DNA of 64,000 bases from a bacterium (lineage in GTDB: Bacteria > Margulisbacteria > Marinamargulisbacteria > JABIPA01). How positions within the stretch are numbered: the first letter of the stretch is position 1; the number at the start of each line of letters is the position of its first letter. The stretch is from the NCBI GenBank assembly GCA_018698675.1, contig JABIPA010000065.1:62001-126000 (forward strand), written 5' to 3'. This document shows positions 7,095 to 19,900 of the stretch, in pieces. Made by a program: the position numbers and the translations under genes. The notes beneath the pieces are model-generated. The model was not told the origin of the DNA. It saw only the letters and a program-made list of their open reading frames with translations, and ran no database searches.

Positions 7095-7976
7095 ATGTCA
7101 AAAAATATTTATTGTCGTTTTCTTGTTTTAATTGGACTTTGTTTTACCCTACTTGGGTTAGTGAGTTGTGGATGGCCGGTAACGGAGACTAAGACGTATC
7201 ATGCACCGAATTGGACGCCTGATGGGCGTATTGTTGCTGAGGTACAGGTTGTAAAGCTTCAGAGGACGTTAATTAGTAATTCCGAATATGTGGGTGGATA
7301 TACTGGGATTGTTATTATGGACAAGGATGGAAGTAATGAAGAGCTTTTGTTTGAGACGCCTACAGGTGGAGTTAGTCGTATTGAAATGAGTCCTTCTGGA
7401 AATTATGTTGGAGTTATTAGTGGCTGGGTTCTTGACCTATACTCTTCTTCTGGACAACTTTTGCAAAGTATTGTTCCTGACCCAATAGTTGATCATATTA
7501 AGTTTAGTCCTGATGAGAGTAAGTTGTATGGGAGTGAATTTTCAGTTTCAATGAGTTTTTTTGATGTCCCAAGTTTGGATTTATTATTACATAACGAATT
7601 GGGTGGAAGTGGTATTTGGCATAGTAATAATACCATTTTATACCGAGACAGAGACATAGTACTAGCTTTATTTAATTTTTCTACTTCTGAACGATTTTTA
7701 TATGACTTGAACATGGTACCGGAAATTTATCTTAGTTCATCTGGAAAAGTTCTAAGTTTTGGTGCTGGCGAGCGTTACGAATATACGCTAGGAGAAAGTG
7801 AAGAAACAAATACTCCATTTTCTTACTCCCCATACAATTACCAAGATTTTACAAACCAGCAATTAAGTCCGGATGGAAAAGAGATCGTTATGGGTGCGAA
7901 ATCTATATTTAGTAATGCTGGAGCAGGAATCTATATATTAGATATAGAAAACGGCGGGATAACTTTTATTAAATAA
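7095..7976 (+). CDS. Beta-propeller (WD40/TolB-like) lipoprotein heading the giant-protein cluster
   Basis: A 293-aa predicted lipoprotein. I set the start at ATG 7095, which follows AGGGGA, and not at the in-frame TTG at 7077. Residues 1-25 form the signal peptide with lipobox L-V-S-C, Cys25 being the lipidation site. The rest has repeated four-stranded blade signatures such as MDKDGSNEELL, IEMSPSGNYVGV, IKFSPDESKLYG and QLSPDGKEIVMG, typical of TolB/WD40-like propellers. Its stop is one base before the ATG of the giant gene, so the two are very likely co-transcribed and translationally coupled. It may act as a periplasmic or surface chaperone, or a docking factor, for the giant protein. A truncated, nonsense-mutated duplicate lies at 158-550. 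Confidence 0.8.
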   Translation: MSKNIYCRFLVLIGLCFTLLGLVSCGWPVTETKTYHAPNWTPDGRIVAEVQVVKLQRTLISNSEYVGGYTGIVIMDKDGSNEELLFETPTGGVSRIEMSPSGNYVGVISGWVLDLYSSSGQLLQSIVPDPIVDHIKFSPDESKLYGSEFSVSMSFFDVPSLDLLLHNELGGSGIWHSNNTILYRDRDIVLALFNFSTSERFLYDLNMVPEIYLSSSGKVLSFGAGERYEYTLGESEETNTPFSYSPYNYQDFTNQQLSPDGKEIVMGAKSIFSNAGAGIYILDIENGGITFIK

Positions 7977-7977
7977 G

Positions 7978-10900
7978 ATGAAAAAAGGGGCACTCTGTTT
8001 ATTTATTTCTATTTTTCTGTTGTTTGAACTGGCAATTGGGGGAGAACCCTATATGCCCTCATATAAAGACTCTATGGTTTTTATGGTTCACGGTATCAAT
8101 TCATTTCGTTATACATGGTCGGATCCAGATGATAAAGGACAGCTCACATTTGATGATTCTAACAAATGGGGAGGGTATCTCAAAAATGATTTAGAGATCC
8201 CCAAGGAATACCTCAAAGCCTACAGTTTTTCAGATATGTCAGGCTACAACGAACAAAACATGCTGGAATTTGGGTTGTCTGGATATGATAATCCTGGGGC
8301 TTATGATAACGCTCCTAATAACCAAGGGGAAATAGATGGCATTCCTAAAACGACTGGGATTACTAGGAGATCCGGTAATACTTGGATTAAACAAGCGCAA
8401 ATTGAATATCGAGAATTATTATTTAGCGATACACTGATTAACCCTAAGGAAATACTATGGGGTTCTCCTAATGACATCCCCTCCTCCCTCCTCCCCAAGA
8501 AACTCGTCATGCTCGCCCACAGCCAAGGAAACTTCGCGGCCCGAGGCTACATCCAAAGTGGAGCTTTATATCGAGAGAAAAATTATTTTTCTGGAGACAA
8601 TAACCGGTCTGATGTGGGAATTAGTGATGAGTTAAGAACTAACCTTGAAGAAAACCCTCTTGGTTTTTATACATGGCCAGTCGAAAAAGTCGTGTTTATC
8701 AACCCTACACTAAGAGGAAGTTCGATACGGTGGTACGTCCTTTTTAGATCATTATCTGTTCTTCAACAGATGCTTAACAACATAAATGGATTTAATTTTG
8801 AATTAAAGGAACCTTCCAAAAAAGGGGGCGCTGGAATCGACTTAACGGACGAGGAAAAAGAAATGTATTTGGACGGCTATTCAGATAGATTTAAGGATTT
8901 TGTTACAGGGGATCCAATAACTCCATCTTCAATTGGTAATGGAACGGTGATAAACCCAACGGCTATGATTTCAAACGCGATAGGTATGTATGCAGCAGCA
9001 ACCTCTGAAGCTGACTTGGATAAAATGATCGCAGAGGATTCATTTTTACAATGGTTGATTCAGCCTGCATTTGATTTTGATATTCCAGGAGTTCCTGCCA
9101 AGTTATCTCGCTCGGATATTATTGTAATTATCGCTAATGGCGCGCCTGAAATACTCGATGCAGTTTTTAGTATATGGAACATTGGGGCTGACGAAAATTC
9201 TATGGATAGACGTCGATTTAATGAAAGTATCGCGAGTATCGCTGCCTTTTTTGAAGGGATGGTAGATAGCATTTCTAGTTTAAGAGGACCTGGGTTTACC
9301 TCTGACGAGCTTAAAAAACTCATAGGTGAAATTTTTGAAAGAGTTATTATTCGAGGTAAAGGTCAAGGTATTGGAATTGAATTAAGTGTGGATGACATAT
9401 TAAAAAGTGCTGGGGAAATAGATAAAATAGCGACCTCTTTGGGCAGTCAAAATATACCCGGGCAAAGTCTTATCGAAGGTCTGAAAATTATGGCAAAATA
9501 TTCAAAGATTTCGACGATCGTAGCTGGTAATATTATTACTAACCAATTTCCCAATATTAATGATGAGTCGATGAACGGTAATACTAATGTCGGTTGGACT
9601 GGAGCTGAGAAAGATTTAGTTGACTTAAGTCCTCTTAAAAAGAGTATTGAAGCAGCGAACGTAACGAGTAGAGAATGGCAGCCAAAATATCGAATCATTA
9701 GTGGAGAAGGGTCTGTTTCTTTGGATTTTGAATTAACTAAAAAAGCGTTGTTTGTAGAATCAGGGATAGCTTTAGCAGATAATGCTGGGTTTAACTCGAG
9801 ACAGATCTTAGGCGATGCCTTACCAATGGGTATTGGAACAACTATTTATGATAACCCATACCTTGCTGCTACATTAGTTTCTTCTGATTTTTGGTCTAAT
9901 TTCAATAACGGTCAACGATTTTTATCGTTAGTGACGGCTGGTATTGGTGGTGTATTTACAAAACCAGGAGATGTTGTAGTCGATTATGATAGCTTGCATG
10001 GTAAAGGAGTTAAAGAATTAAGCGCTGCAGGGGTCGATATCTATTCGTCTGTTCCAACCAATTATTTAAACGAACTTATGAATGGGTATCTGGTTACGTT
10101 AGTTTCGTTAGATTCTGCTTTTCTTGCATATGAAATTTTTTCTGGAGTTATGATTCCAGAGAATATTAAAGGGTATGTACGGCTAGGCATTATATTTGGA
10201 TATGGGGGGATGGCTTCCCAAAATATTCCGAAAATATATAACGACACCGCCCGTCATCTATCCGTAATGGAAAAAGCAGTCGATCACGACTATTACAAAG
10301 ACATGGACAAAAGCCTATACGAAACCCCTATCGTCGTCATCGACGGCGTGTATCAACGAACCCCCGATGCCTTAGAATCTGAGGGCGTTACAGAAGGAAT
10401 AGACGTTGAAATCGTTCCAAGAGTAGTTACTATTCCAAATGATGACGTTACGAAACCCGCCACCATCTTAAAAGGAATCCTTCCAAGTGCAAACTGGGCA
10501 GGCTCAAAAATTCTATGGCCAAGTTATCAACTCGTAGCTGGTAGTCAACCAACATCAAACGAAGTAATCCCTTACACGACAACATTTGGCGACGAAAATA
10601 CGCAAGTCACTCACCTTTTCCAGCGCCTAAGCACCTTCAATATCGAAGATACCACGGATCAAAACGAATCCGATTTAGCTAACGATAAACGACTTTTAGT
10701 TCAACATGCTGAGCACACCTACCCCCAATCCGTAGACGCGCTCGTTTTAACATCCGAGCAAGTTATCTTCCGTGGAACACTCATGGATTTCACACCTCGA
10801 CATCCGGATACAAAACTAGAAATGAGTATCAACTTTTCAGGATGGGAAAAAATTAACCCATTAAACGACTATGGCCACTTCGAAATAGGACCGATAGATT

Positions 10901-13900
10901 TAGCAGAGGGTCAAAATGTCATAGCCTTTCGAGCGCGTAATAAAGCGGGCTATTCAAGTAACCAAATTCTAAAAATCCTAAAAACAGGAATTACAATCCA
11001 ACCCGTATTAGATAGTATTAAACCTGCACAGGATGCTTCTATTAACAACTCAACGGTAAAGCTCGCATTTTCCTATCAAAATATGAAGTATTCAGAAACA
11101 ATTGCAAGAAATATTGCCGTTGATTCCCTTAAATATCGAAACCTTTCTGAAGATGTTATGCCTGAGCAGGAATGGAAAGACGTTGAGTTGATTCAAACAA
11201 CCTATGAAGAGAAAGCCGGACTTAACCGATTAAACGTTTCTGCAACGCTTCCCAATTTATCAGATGGCAGATACGCCGTGGTAGCAAAGGCCCATGATGA
11301 CTATGGTACGGATAGTTTTCTACGGTATCAATTTACTGTAGATACCCACCCACCAACAATAAATGTCGTGTCCCCTCCTCCGATGAAAACAAAGGGTGTG
11401 TCAGGGAATTTAACGATTCTATATGACATTCAAGATGCGATAGATTATGAGAGTAAAGACGTAACCGTGGCGTTATTAGCGAACGGTTTTTTTGGAGAAA
11501 ATGTTGTTACAGCCAGCAATGGCGTTTCGGACTGGATAATAGATATCTCAACACTTAAAGATTTAGAAGATGGTGACTATACCTTACGAGTAAAAGCTCG
11601 TGACAAGGCCGGAAACGAAGGTACAGGCGAAGGCACGTTAACACTAGATAATAACGCACCAAAACTATCTCAGCCAAATTCGCCTCTTTTCTCTGAGGTA
11701 TACAATCAAACAGATATAAATATTTCCTCGGATATCTATTTCAATGAACCCGTTAAAGGCCTTGTTTCCTTAAGTTGGGTTGGACCAAGTGAAACCGAAA
11801 AAGGGACCGAACGACGTATCATGACGTATTCTGTAGAATCAACAATAAACAATAACCAGAACCTTGTCGAAATCGATATTCCTTTAGGATTAGAATCAAT
11901 AGAAGATGGGTGGCACCACGTGTCGATGGTCTTAACGGATGAAGCTGGTAATCAGGCATTTCCTAGCCAAAACTTTTTAATCGATAGAACTGCGCCAAAA
12001 ATAGAACTATTTACGGGACGGCCTCTAATATTGGCGACGTCCAAGGAAGCACAGTCGATTAACCTTATTTTGAAGGTATCTGACGAAGATATACAAAAGG
12101 GAGTCTCTGGTAAATTAGAGCTAAAGGAATCCGGTAGTGATACCTCGTACTCGTCCTTATCCTTTGAGTCGCTTACATCTGGCGAGAATGAATTTATGCT
12201 GAATGCAACGGATTTACCTAAAGGGAGCGGTACCGTGTTTTTAGTGTTAACGGATGAATCTGGGAATCGGTCTGAATCACGACTTCCTGTGATTAAGGAT
12301 GGGATTGCTCCTTCGATAGATTTTCCTGGTGAAGAAGATAGTATTGACGGAATTACGGCGATTAGAGGGAAAGTGATGGACCCTGATTTTACCAATAGCG
12401 TTGGGATGGAGAAATTTGAGTTATTGATTAAACCAGGCATATTCCCCTTTTCACCAGACTCAAACTTTTCTGATTCACCAGACTCAAACTTTTCTGACTT
12501 TATGAATGGCTTCGAAGCTAGTCCTGACGAGCTATGGGTTCCTTCTAGGCATAGACCAAAAGGAATAGGAGAAAAGCACGAAGGAAACGTAGAAAAACGA
12601 AGTAGTGATATTCTAGGCTTTTTAAATCCTTTAAGTTTAGACGATGGAGACTATACCATCGCTCTTGTTGTACATGAAAATGGCTTAGGAATTACTGCCG
12701 TTTCAAGCAGAGTAATAACTGTTTCTAAAAAAACAGAGGATCTAGAAATCTCTGATAGGCTAGGTACGCTTAGTATAAACGGATTAGCTGATACATACGG
12801 CGATTCTCCCTCAGAGGAACCCGGTAATGTTAAATTTGACGTGTCTCTTTCATCTGGAGAGGCGGATATTAACATTAATATCAAATCAGTAGAGAGTGGT
12901 TATTCCGTTAATTTTTTTGGGGATGCAAGTTCTCCTGACTATTTAGGCACACCTTCTATTATAAAAGAGGACTCTTTTCATTTGTATCGCGATACAAATG
13001 AAAATATATGGACGATCACATATAAAGCTTCGGAATCAGATACTAAAATTGATATATCCCTAGTTAGCGCAAGTGGTACAGGAATTGAACTGGGTTCATA
13101 TTCAGGAATCGACTCCTCTCCGACGTTCTTAAAGACCCCCTTATCAGTAAGTGATACTGCATTAAATATTGGTGTATCAGGGATGGTTAATGACACCTTT
13201 ACTATGACCTTTATTCCGCCAGAAGGGTCTAGTGTTTCTGATCCTTCATTTTCTATATGGACGTCTTCTGGTGAAGCAAATTACTCGGTTTATGAACTAA
13301 ATTCGTCTAGTTTACTGTTAGGGTCCGGAAATATTCAGGCCAATATGGGTAGCATAAGTTTAGACAATAGAGATGCTGGTAGTGTTTCTGTGGATTGGGA
13401 TAAAAAAATAGCAAATGGGGCTGGATATGTCGCAAGTGGCGAATATCTTGTACATGCGACCGCAATCGCTAAAGAAGGAAGTGGGTATAAGGTGGCAACC
13501 CAATCAATAGTAATTAATACGCCTTTTACTGTGAATGCGGGATGGAGTAAACAAAACCTTATGGATGTTCAAGACGGAAGTGTTTCGTCGGCTATACCGG
13601 AATTTGAATTTCAGGAAAATCTAGATTGGATAAACCTATTTTTAAATCCATCCAAATCAGCCAAGGTATCGGTGAAGGTTTTAGAGTTAAAAGACGATGG
13701 GTCTACTCAGGAAATGGTTCCGTTGTTTACTGACCGAATCATACATCCAGTATCCGACGACTATGCCCATTCGATTAAATGGGATGGTAAGAAATATAAT
13801 GGCGGATCATGGGGATTTGTAGAAAATGGAAGATATCTCTTTTCGGCTACAGTTACTCCTTTAGGGGATGGTGAACCTGTAACTTTTACATCTGAATTTT

Positions 13901-16900
13901 CAATTACTAATAGCAATATTGAAGCGGGTGAAATGGAAGGTTACATAAATCCTATCGGGACGTCTATTAGCTTGAACGATGAACAAATAGGTTCAAATAT
14001 TGTCGGTAATGCAGGGTTTATTTGGAGAGCGAAAGCCTCTGGAAAGGTCTATCCCCCGATAGACTATTCATTCAAAATCAATGTAGAAGACGCGTTGGAA
14101 AAAGTGACGGCTTATCCTTATATTCCTTATGTATTTGTAGCGCATCGATGGTTTGACGCGGTTAAGGTTCGAATCGAGGCGCGTATAAAGGGTCAAGTGA
14201 TATATCACGGGTATACCGGTTGGGATCATGGATGGGAAGGGGCTACCGATCATATTAATGAAAGGGTTTTCTATCAGGATTATACCTTTGAAAAAGATGA
14301 TTTAGGTGAAACGATTCGTTTAGAAGGTGTCGCCGATTTAGCCTATAAAGAATTTAATCCAGGTTTGTTGGGAGGTCAACCGGATCTTGGATTTGATGAT
14401 TGGCGACTTCATCTTCGTTTTTTAGTGCAAGACGTCCAAACTGAGGGCGACGAAGATAAGTGGATTGAAATGGATAAATTAGAGGCCAAGTTAACGTTTA
14501 AAGGATGGCCTTCTCAGCGAAGAGATATGTTTAGTCTTGTAAGTAAAGGGAAAGAGGTATTAATTGACAAACCCTCAAATGACGTCGTAAGCGAAAAAGG
14601 CATGTTTTCTGCTAGAACCGTCATTTGGCGAGAAAATGGAAAGGATGTGAAGGTTCATTTTAAATGGGACGTCGGTCTTGAAGAAAATATGAATTATTCA
14701 AGGGTGAATAATAGATTTTATCCCTGGTTTGGATACGTAAATGCAAATATAGAAAATGGGGATGCAAACTTTGACTTTCAAAACCATTTTAACAATTACA
14801 GAACACTAGGTTTCCCTAATACTCGTTATTTTAATAAACCTTTGGATGAGTATAAAAAGGAAATGAACGATATTTATGCAGTACGTACTGTATCTCCTGG
14901 TAAAGATATTCCTGAAGATGTGTTTAAAAACATGCTTGAAAAGGACTACCCGGTTACTACGACGCCTACTTTAGGGGCTAGTTATCGCACGTATTTACTT
15001 GGTGAACATTTTGAACTTTTAATGGTAAATCAAGATGAAGTTGGGTCCTTTTATACTGTGGAGCCGGAACCAACGATTGTAGACGGTATAATTACGGAAG
15101 ATGAAACGAGAGGAAGCTTGGAAGCAGTTAGTCTTAACTACACGGTAAAAACTGATAAAAAACAGGTAATTCTATTACCATGGCCAAAAAGCAAACTTCA
15201 AAAAAGACTCGTCGGTTTACTCAACACAAAGGGGCAAGAAGCCTTTGAACTTGTTAATAGTAAAACAAATGATGTCTATAACTTACTTAAGGGACAGGCT
15301 AGAAAGGTTAAAATTAGTAAGTTGTTTCTTAGCCCAGAAACGGACGGTGATGGGGTTTTTAATTTGTATACGGACGCGTTAATACACATCCCTAACTCTG
15401 ATAATGACGCCGTACTCGAGGAAACGTTTCACCGTACCTTTTCCAGAAATGAAGGAGAGCTAACTAGGGATGGGGAACGTTCGACGATTACCTTATTTTC
15501 TGCTTCAGATTTGTTTAAACGGTTTAATAATAATATAAATTTCCCTGTAAATGTTCTGATAAATGACTATAAATTGAGAATTAGTGAAGTGACATCTACA
15601 CCTAATGAGCTTTCTGTAATATTTGATGGTGAAAGAGATGATATGGCTCTTCTATCGGCCTCTGAGTCCGCTGGAAGTAGTTCTCTTGTCGCTACTATTA
15701 TTAATAATACTTGGGAATCCGATTGGGATAGTTCCTTAGATCCGAATTTGGGATCCCATGATGAAGGGTGGATTTCACATACTATATCACGCTGGGAAGA
15801 TCCTCATTTTGTTGATGGCGCTACTGGCCAAATTTCTATGGAATCAAGTTACCCTAAGCGTAGAAAAGAGGAAGGTGAAAACATAAACTCCCTATTTTGG
15901 AATGATCGGCAAGGAAACCCTCATCTTGATATAGAGTCTTGGAACGTTGACCTCTTAGATCGTGATGGAAAACCTCATACTGATTTATTTGTTAAGTCAA
16001 TTACCAATGGCCAATTTGTTCCTGCTGACGCCTTTTTTGAGATTGGATTAACAAAGGTAAGTGCAGGAAAGGCATTTATTCCGATTTCACCAATGAACGC
16101 TGCTATAGGTGGCGTACTTAGTGTTTCTGGTCCAAACGGATGGGATAAGATAGGAACGTTTGAAGAAGGTAAAAACCTGTATTTAGATTTGTCTCGACGA
16201 AATGGAGAACAACTCCTACGTATCGATAAAGAAGGCGTCGTAGTCACCAAAAAAATTCATATAGGTACGCCGATAAAAAAAGATTCTGAAAACTCCTTTG
16301 ACGTCATTACCGCGGGATATGGACGTGTTCAATTAGAGATAGAAAAGGAAACATTTCCAGACGATAAGTTATTAACTATTACCCCTGTTCAGTTAGATGA
16401 ACTTCATATTTCGAATCTACCTGATATTTCAGACTTAGATTTCATGCCCATTGTAGAAATTTTACCTGAAACACCTAGTGCAGATTTTACGTTGTCTAGA
16501 AACGCTAAGATAATCTACCAATATACAAAAGACGAATATGCTGCGATTAAAAATGGTACCTACCCAGGGGTGACAGATAAAGGGATTAATTTAGACGATG
16601 TTCATATTTATCACATTTCAGAATCAGGAAAACTAGAAAAGGCAAAAACCCTCCCTACAGGAACAGATAGAATGGTCATGAGAAACGGGAAACAAGTTTA
16701 CCAAATTACCGCTTTTCTCGAACATTTTTCAATATATGCAGGAATAGAAGGCGTCATCCCTGATCAACCAACGCTTCTCACATCAGAAATCTACACCCAA
16801 GAAAAAGCGGACTTGATTGGCTATATCGAAAAAAAGGTTCCAAAAGGCCAGGTGACCCCTATGCTTTATGACGATGATGATCCTTATTTCTCAGACCCAG

Positions 16901-19900
16901 ACGACGAAACCCCACCTACAGAAATTACTAGGCGCTCTGGTGTGGAATGGTTAATAGATTCGCCGTCGTTTAATTTAAGAATAAAGAATATTGAGCTTCC
17001 AGAAGGTGATCACTATGTCACTCTAACATATAAAGAAGACGAACTAGATATTATTAACAGACCGTATGTAACGGCCCGAATTATAAAAGATCAAACGACA
17101 CCATCATTAAAAGTTTTAAAAATTGGGATGGAAGATATTCCAAGCTGGGGCGCAGAAGTATACTTTTCACCCGTAGAAGATTCCGATAAAACACTTTCCT
17201 TAAAGATGTTTCCCTCAGAAATAGGAACCGTCATGTGGCAAATATCGGATCTCGATGGAGTCATTCACATATCGTCTATTTTTGAAGATGTCACAGAGGC
17301 CGGGGTTACGCTTAACTGGAATGGACTCACAGAGACAAATAAAGAACTAGATAGTGGTTGGTATGAATCTGTATTAAGTATGGTAGATAGGGCTGGAAAT
17401 ACGGCACAAATATCAAGTACACGTTTATTTCTAGATTATGAAAAACCTAACCTATCGTTTGATATTAAACCTAGATTTAGTATGACAAGTAATCAAAACT
17501 GGGTGTTTTCTATGTCTGATAACGGCGCACTTCATTCGTTAATCATTAAGGTACAAGACTCAGAAGGAAATGAGGTAGAAGAATCGTTTAATGTAACGCC
17601 TCAACTAACGATAGATCCGCGACGATTTTTTATCGATCGATCGTTTGAGGGAAAAGATGGACCTTATTTGATATCTCTTCAATTAAAAGATAAATCTGGG
17701 CTTATCGTAGAGGACTCGGCTGAAATAATTAAAGATGATACTCCACCACAAGCATTTTGGGATCCACCGTTTAATGGCGTATTGTCCATAAACGCAGAAC
17801 AGGCGGAAAACGGAATTCCCTTATCGCTTCTTTTTACGGATTCATTAAGTACGAGCAGTAACTTAATTGCACAGGTCAGCGTAACACCTAATAATTATTG
17901 GGTTGCGGAATCTAGAGAAAGTCCGTTGGTTACGACGATTCCTAAACGGGCATGGACCGATGGGATTTCTTTATATAAATTAGTGGCTAAGGTTTTCGAT
18001 GGTCTAAATTTAAGACAAATCACACAATCTGTTCGAGTCGTAACTGACATGCCCGTTCCTATGAAAATCGCAGAGATACCAAAAATATTATCATCACGGT
18101 CAGGGTCTACTACATCTGATTCTAAATGGGGATCCGTTACGTCGGTTTATAAACATCAGCCGTTAAACCTTGATCTAATATTTAATCGTGCTGTAAAACC
18201 GTCTGTAGTTATTAATTATCTATCCGAAAAAGGTAAAGAAACCGCTGTTTTTTCTAGTATTAACGACAAAGACTTTAACGCACAGTATTCGGAACTTGCG
18301 ACCCAATTCAAATGGGAATGGAAACCATCTGTTTTACCGACGACAGGTACGTATAACATTCTAATTAATTTTGAAGATGACCTAAAAAATGTATCGTCTT
18401 GGAATACGACCGTTAAGTTTAATCATCAGGCTCCTATCGTATCGTTCCCAACACATGACGGGGTGTGGCCGGTTGAGGATATCCAATCGTATTATGACGG
18501 TAAATCCATTTCTATTGGAAACTTAACTGACGAGCAATGGTATTGGAAGGGAGAGACGGTTTCTACATCCAATTTATCTGCCTTAACTGGTTCTGGAACA
18601 CTGGGTTATACAATAAATTCAAAAAATGAAAGCGGTCACACGACCCAACTTATGGGACGATTACAAGTTGATGGCTCCCCTCCTTTGCTTCTATTTTCTG
18701 ATTTGTTAGCGACGAAAGATCCTTGGATTGCATCTGGAAATTTTGTGGTCGAAGGAACAGTGAACGATCTTGAGACTCCAGATGGAGTTACCGTTAGTAT
18801 CGATAGAGGTGAAAAGCGCGTAACAGCAACTATCGAAGAGCAATCATTTAGTGGCATTTTGTCCTTTGAAGGTGAAGCCGAAGGAACCTATCCACTAGTT
18901 ATTCAAGCACGTGATAAATGGGGTCATGTGTCTCAATTCAATAAAAATATTCGTTTAGATAGAACGGCGCCGACACTTAGCGACTTTTCCATATCAAAAA
19001 CGGTATACAAGTTTAATGAAGATACTCTTAAGGTTGATGTATCTCTTCATGTTATAGAAACTGGCAGTTCATCCGTATTGTTTTCATGGTCATTTCTTAA
19101 TGAATCTGGCTTAACAGAAGGCGAGCAATTGGTATCAAGTAATTCAACCTCCGCTTTTCAACTTCCACTACCGGAATCGAAAAATGGAACAGGTTTCCGA
19201 ACAGAAACATTACGATGGACGATAACGGATACCGCGGGTTTAACTCTTTCTGGTCAGGAGCCGATTACTGTTATCGATTCGATTCCAGATCCTTCCTTGA
19301 CGTTTACAAATACATTTGGTTCGGTCGATAAACCCCTCGCTTTTATGCTGAGTTATCCAAGTATCCCAGCATTAGACTTGACCGCTCGTGTTTATTTAAC
19401 AAAAGAAGAATCAGAAATATCCGTCTTATATGATGGTGTACTGACTGGGTTACCAACCGAATGGACCGTTCCTGTTTCGCCTGACTATGAAGATGGTGAC
19501 TATCGAATTCTTAGTCAGTTAGTTGTAGACGGTCGGATTATTAAAGAGACACTTTCGTCTCGTGATGATCCTCTGCTTATACAAAATGAACCTCTCGATT
19601 TATCGAACGTAATGGTCGCTCCGATTGCAGGGCCACTCTACCCTATTTCACTCATGCTTTCTCCTGAATTACCTAAGGTAATTCAATCAATGTCCGTTGA
19701 TATTCGCTTACCCTCTGGACCTCTCACACCTCTTACAGAAATTTCGAACAGCGATGGGTCTTATTCGTATGAGGCCCCAGAATCAAATGGTGATTATATT
19801 CTTAAATTGTCCGTAATATCTGTTTTTGGCCGTTCGTCAGAACTAGAATTTCCAGTTTCAATTGATACCATAAAACCAACGATGACATTTTCAGAGTCTA

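Noticed and set aside
11952..12440. Longest minus-strand frame (162 codons) inside the giant gene, with many smaller ones.
   Set aside because: Composition is the complement of the giant gene's codons, with no ribosome binding site or family features; treated as shadows.
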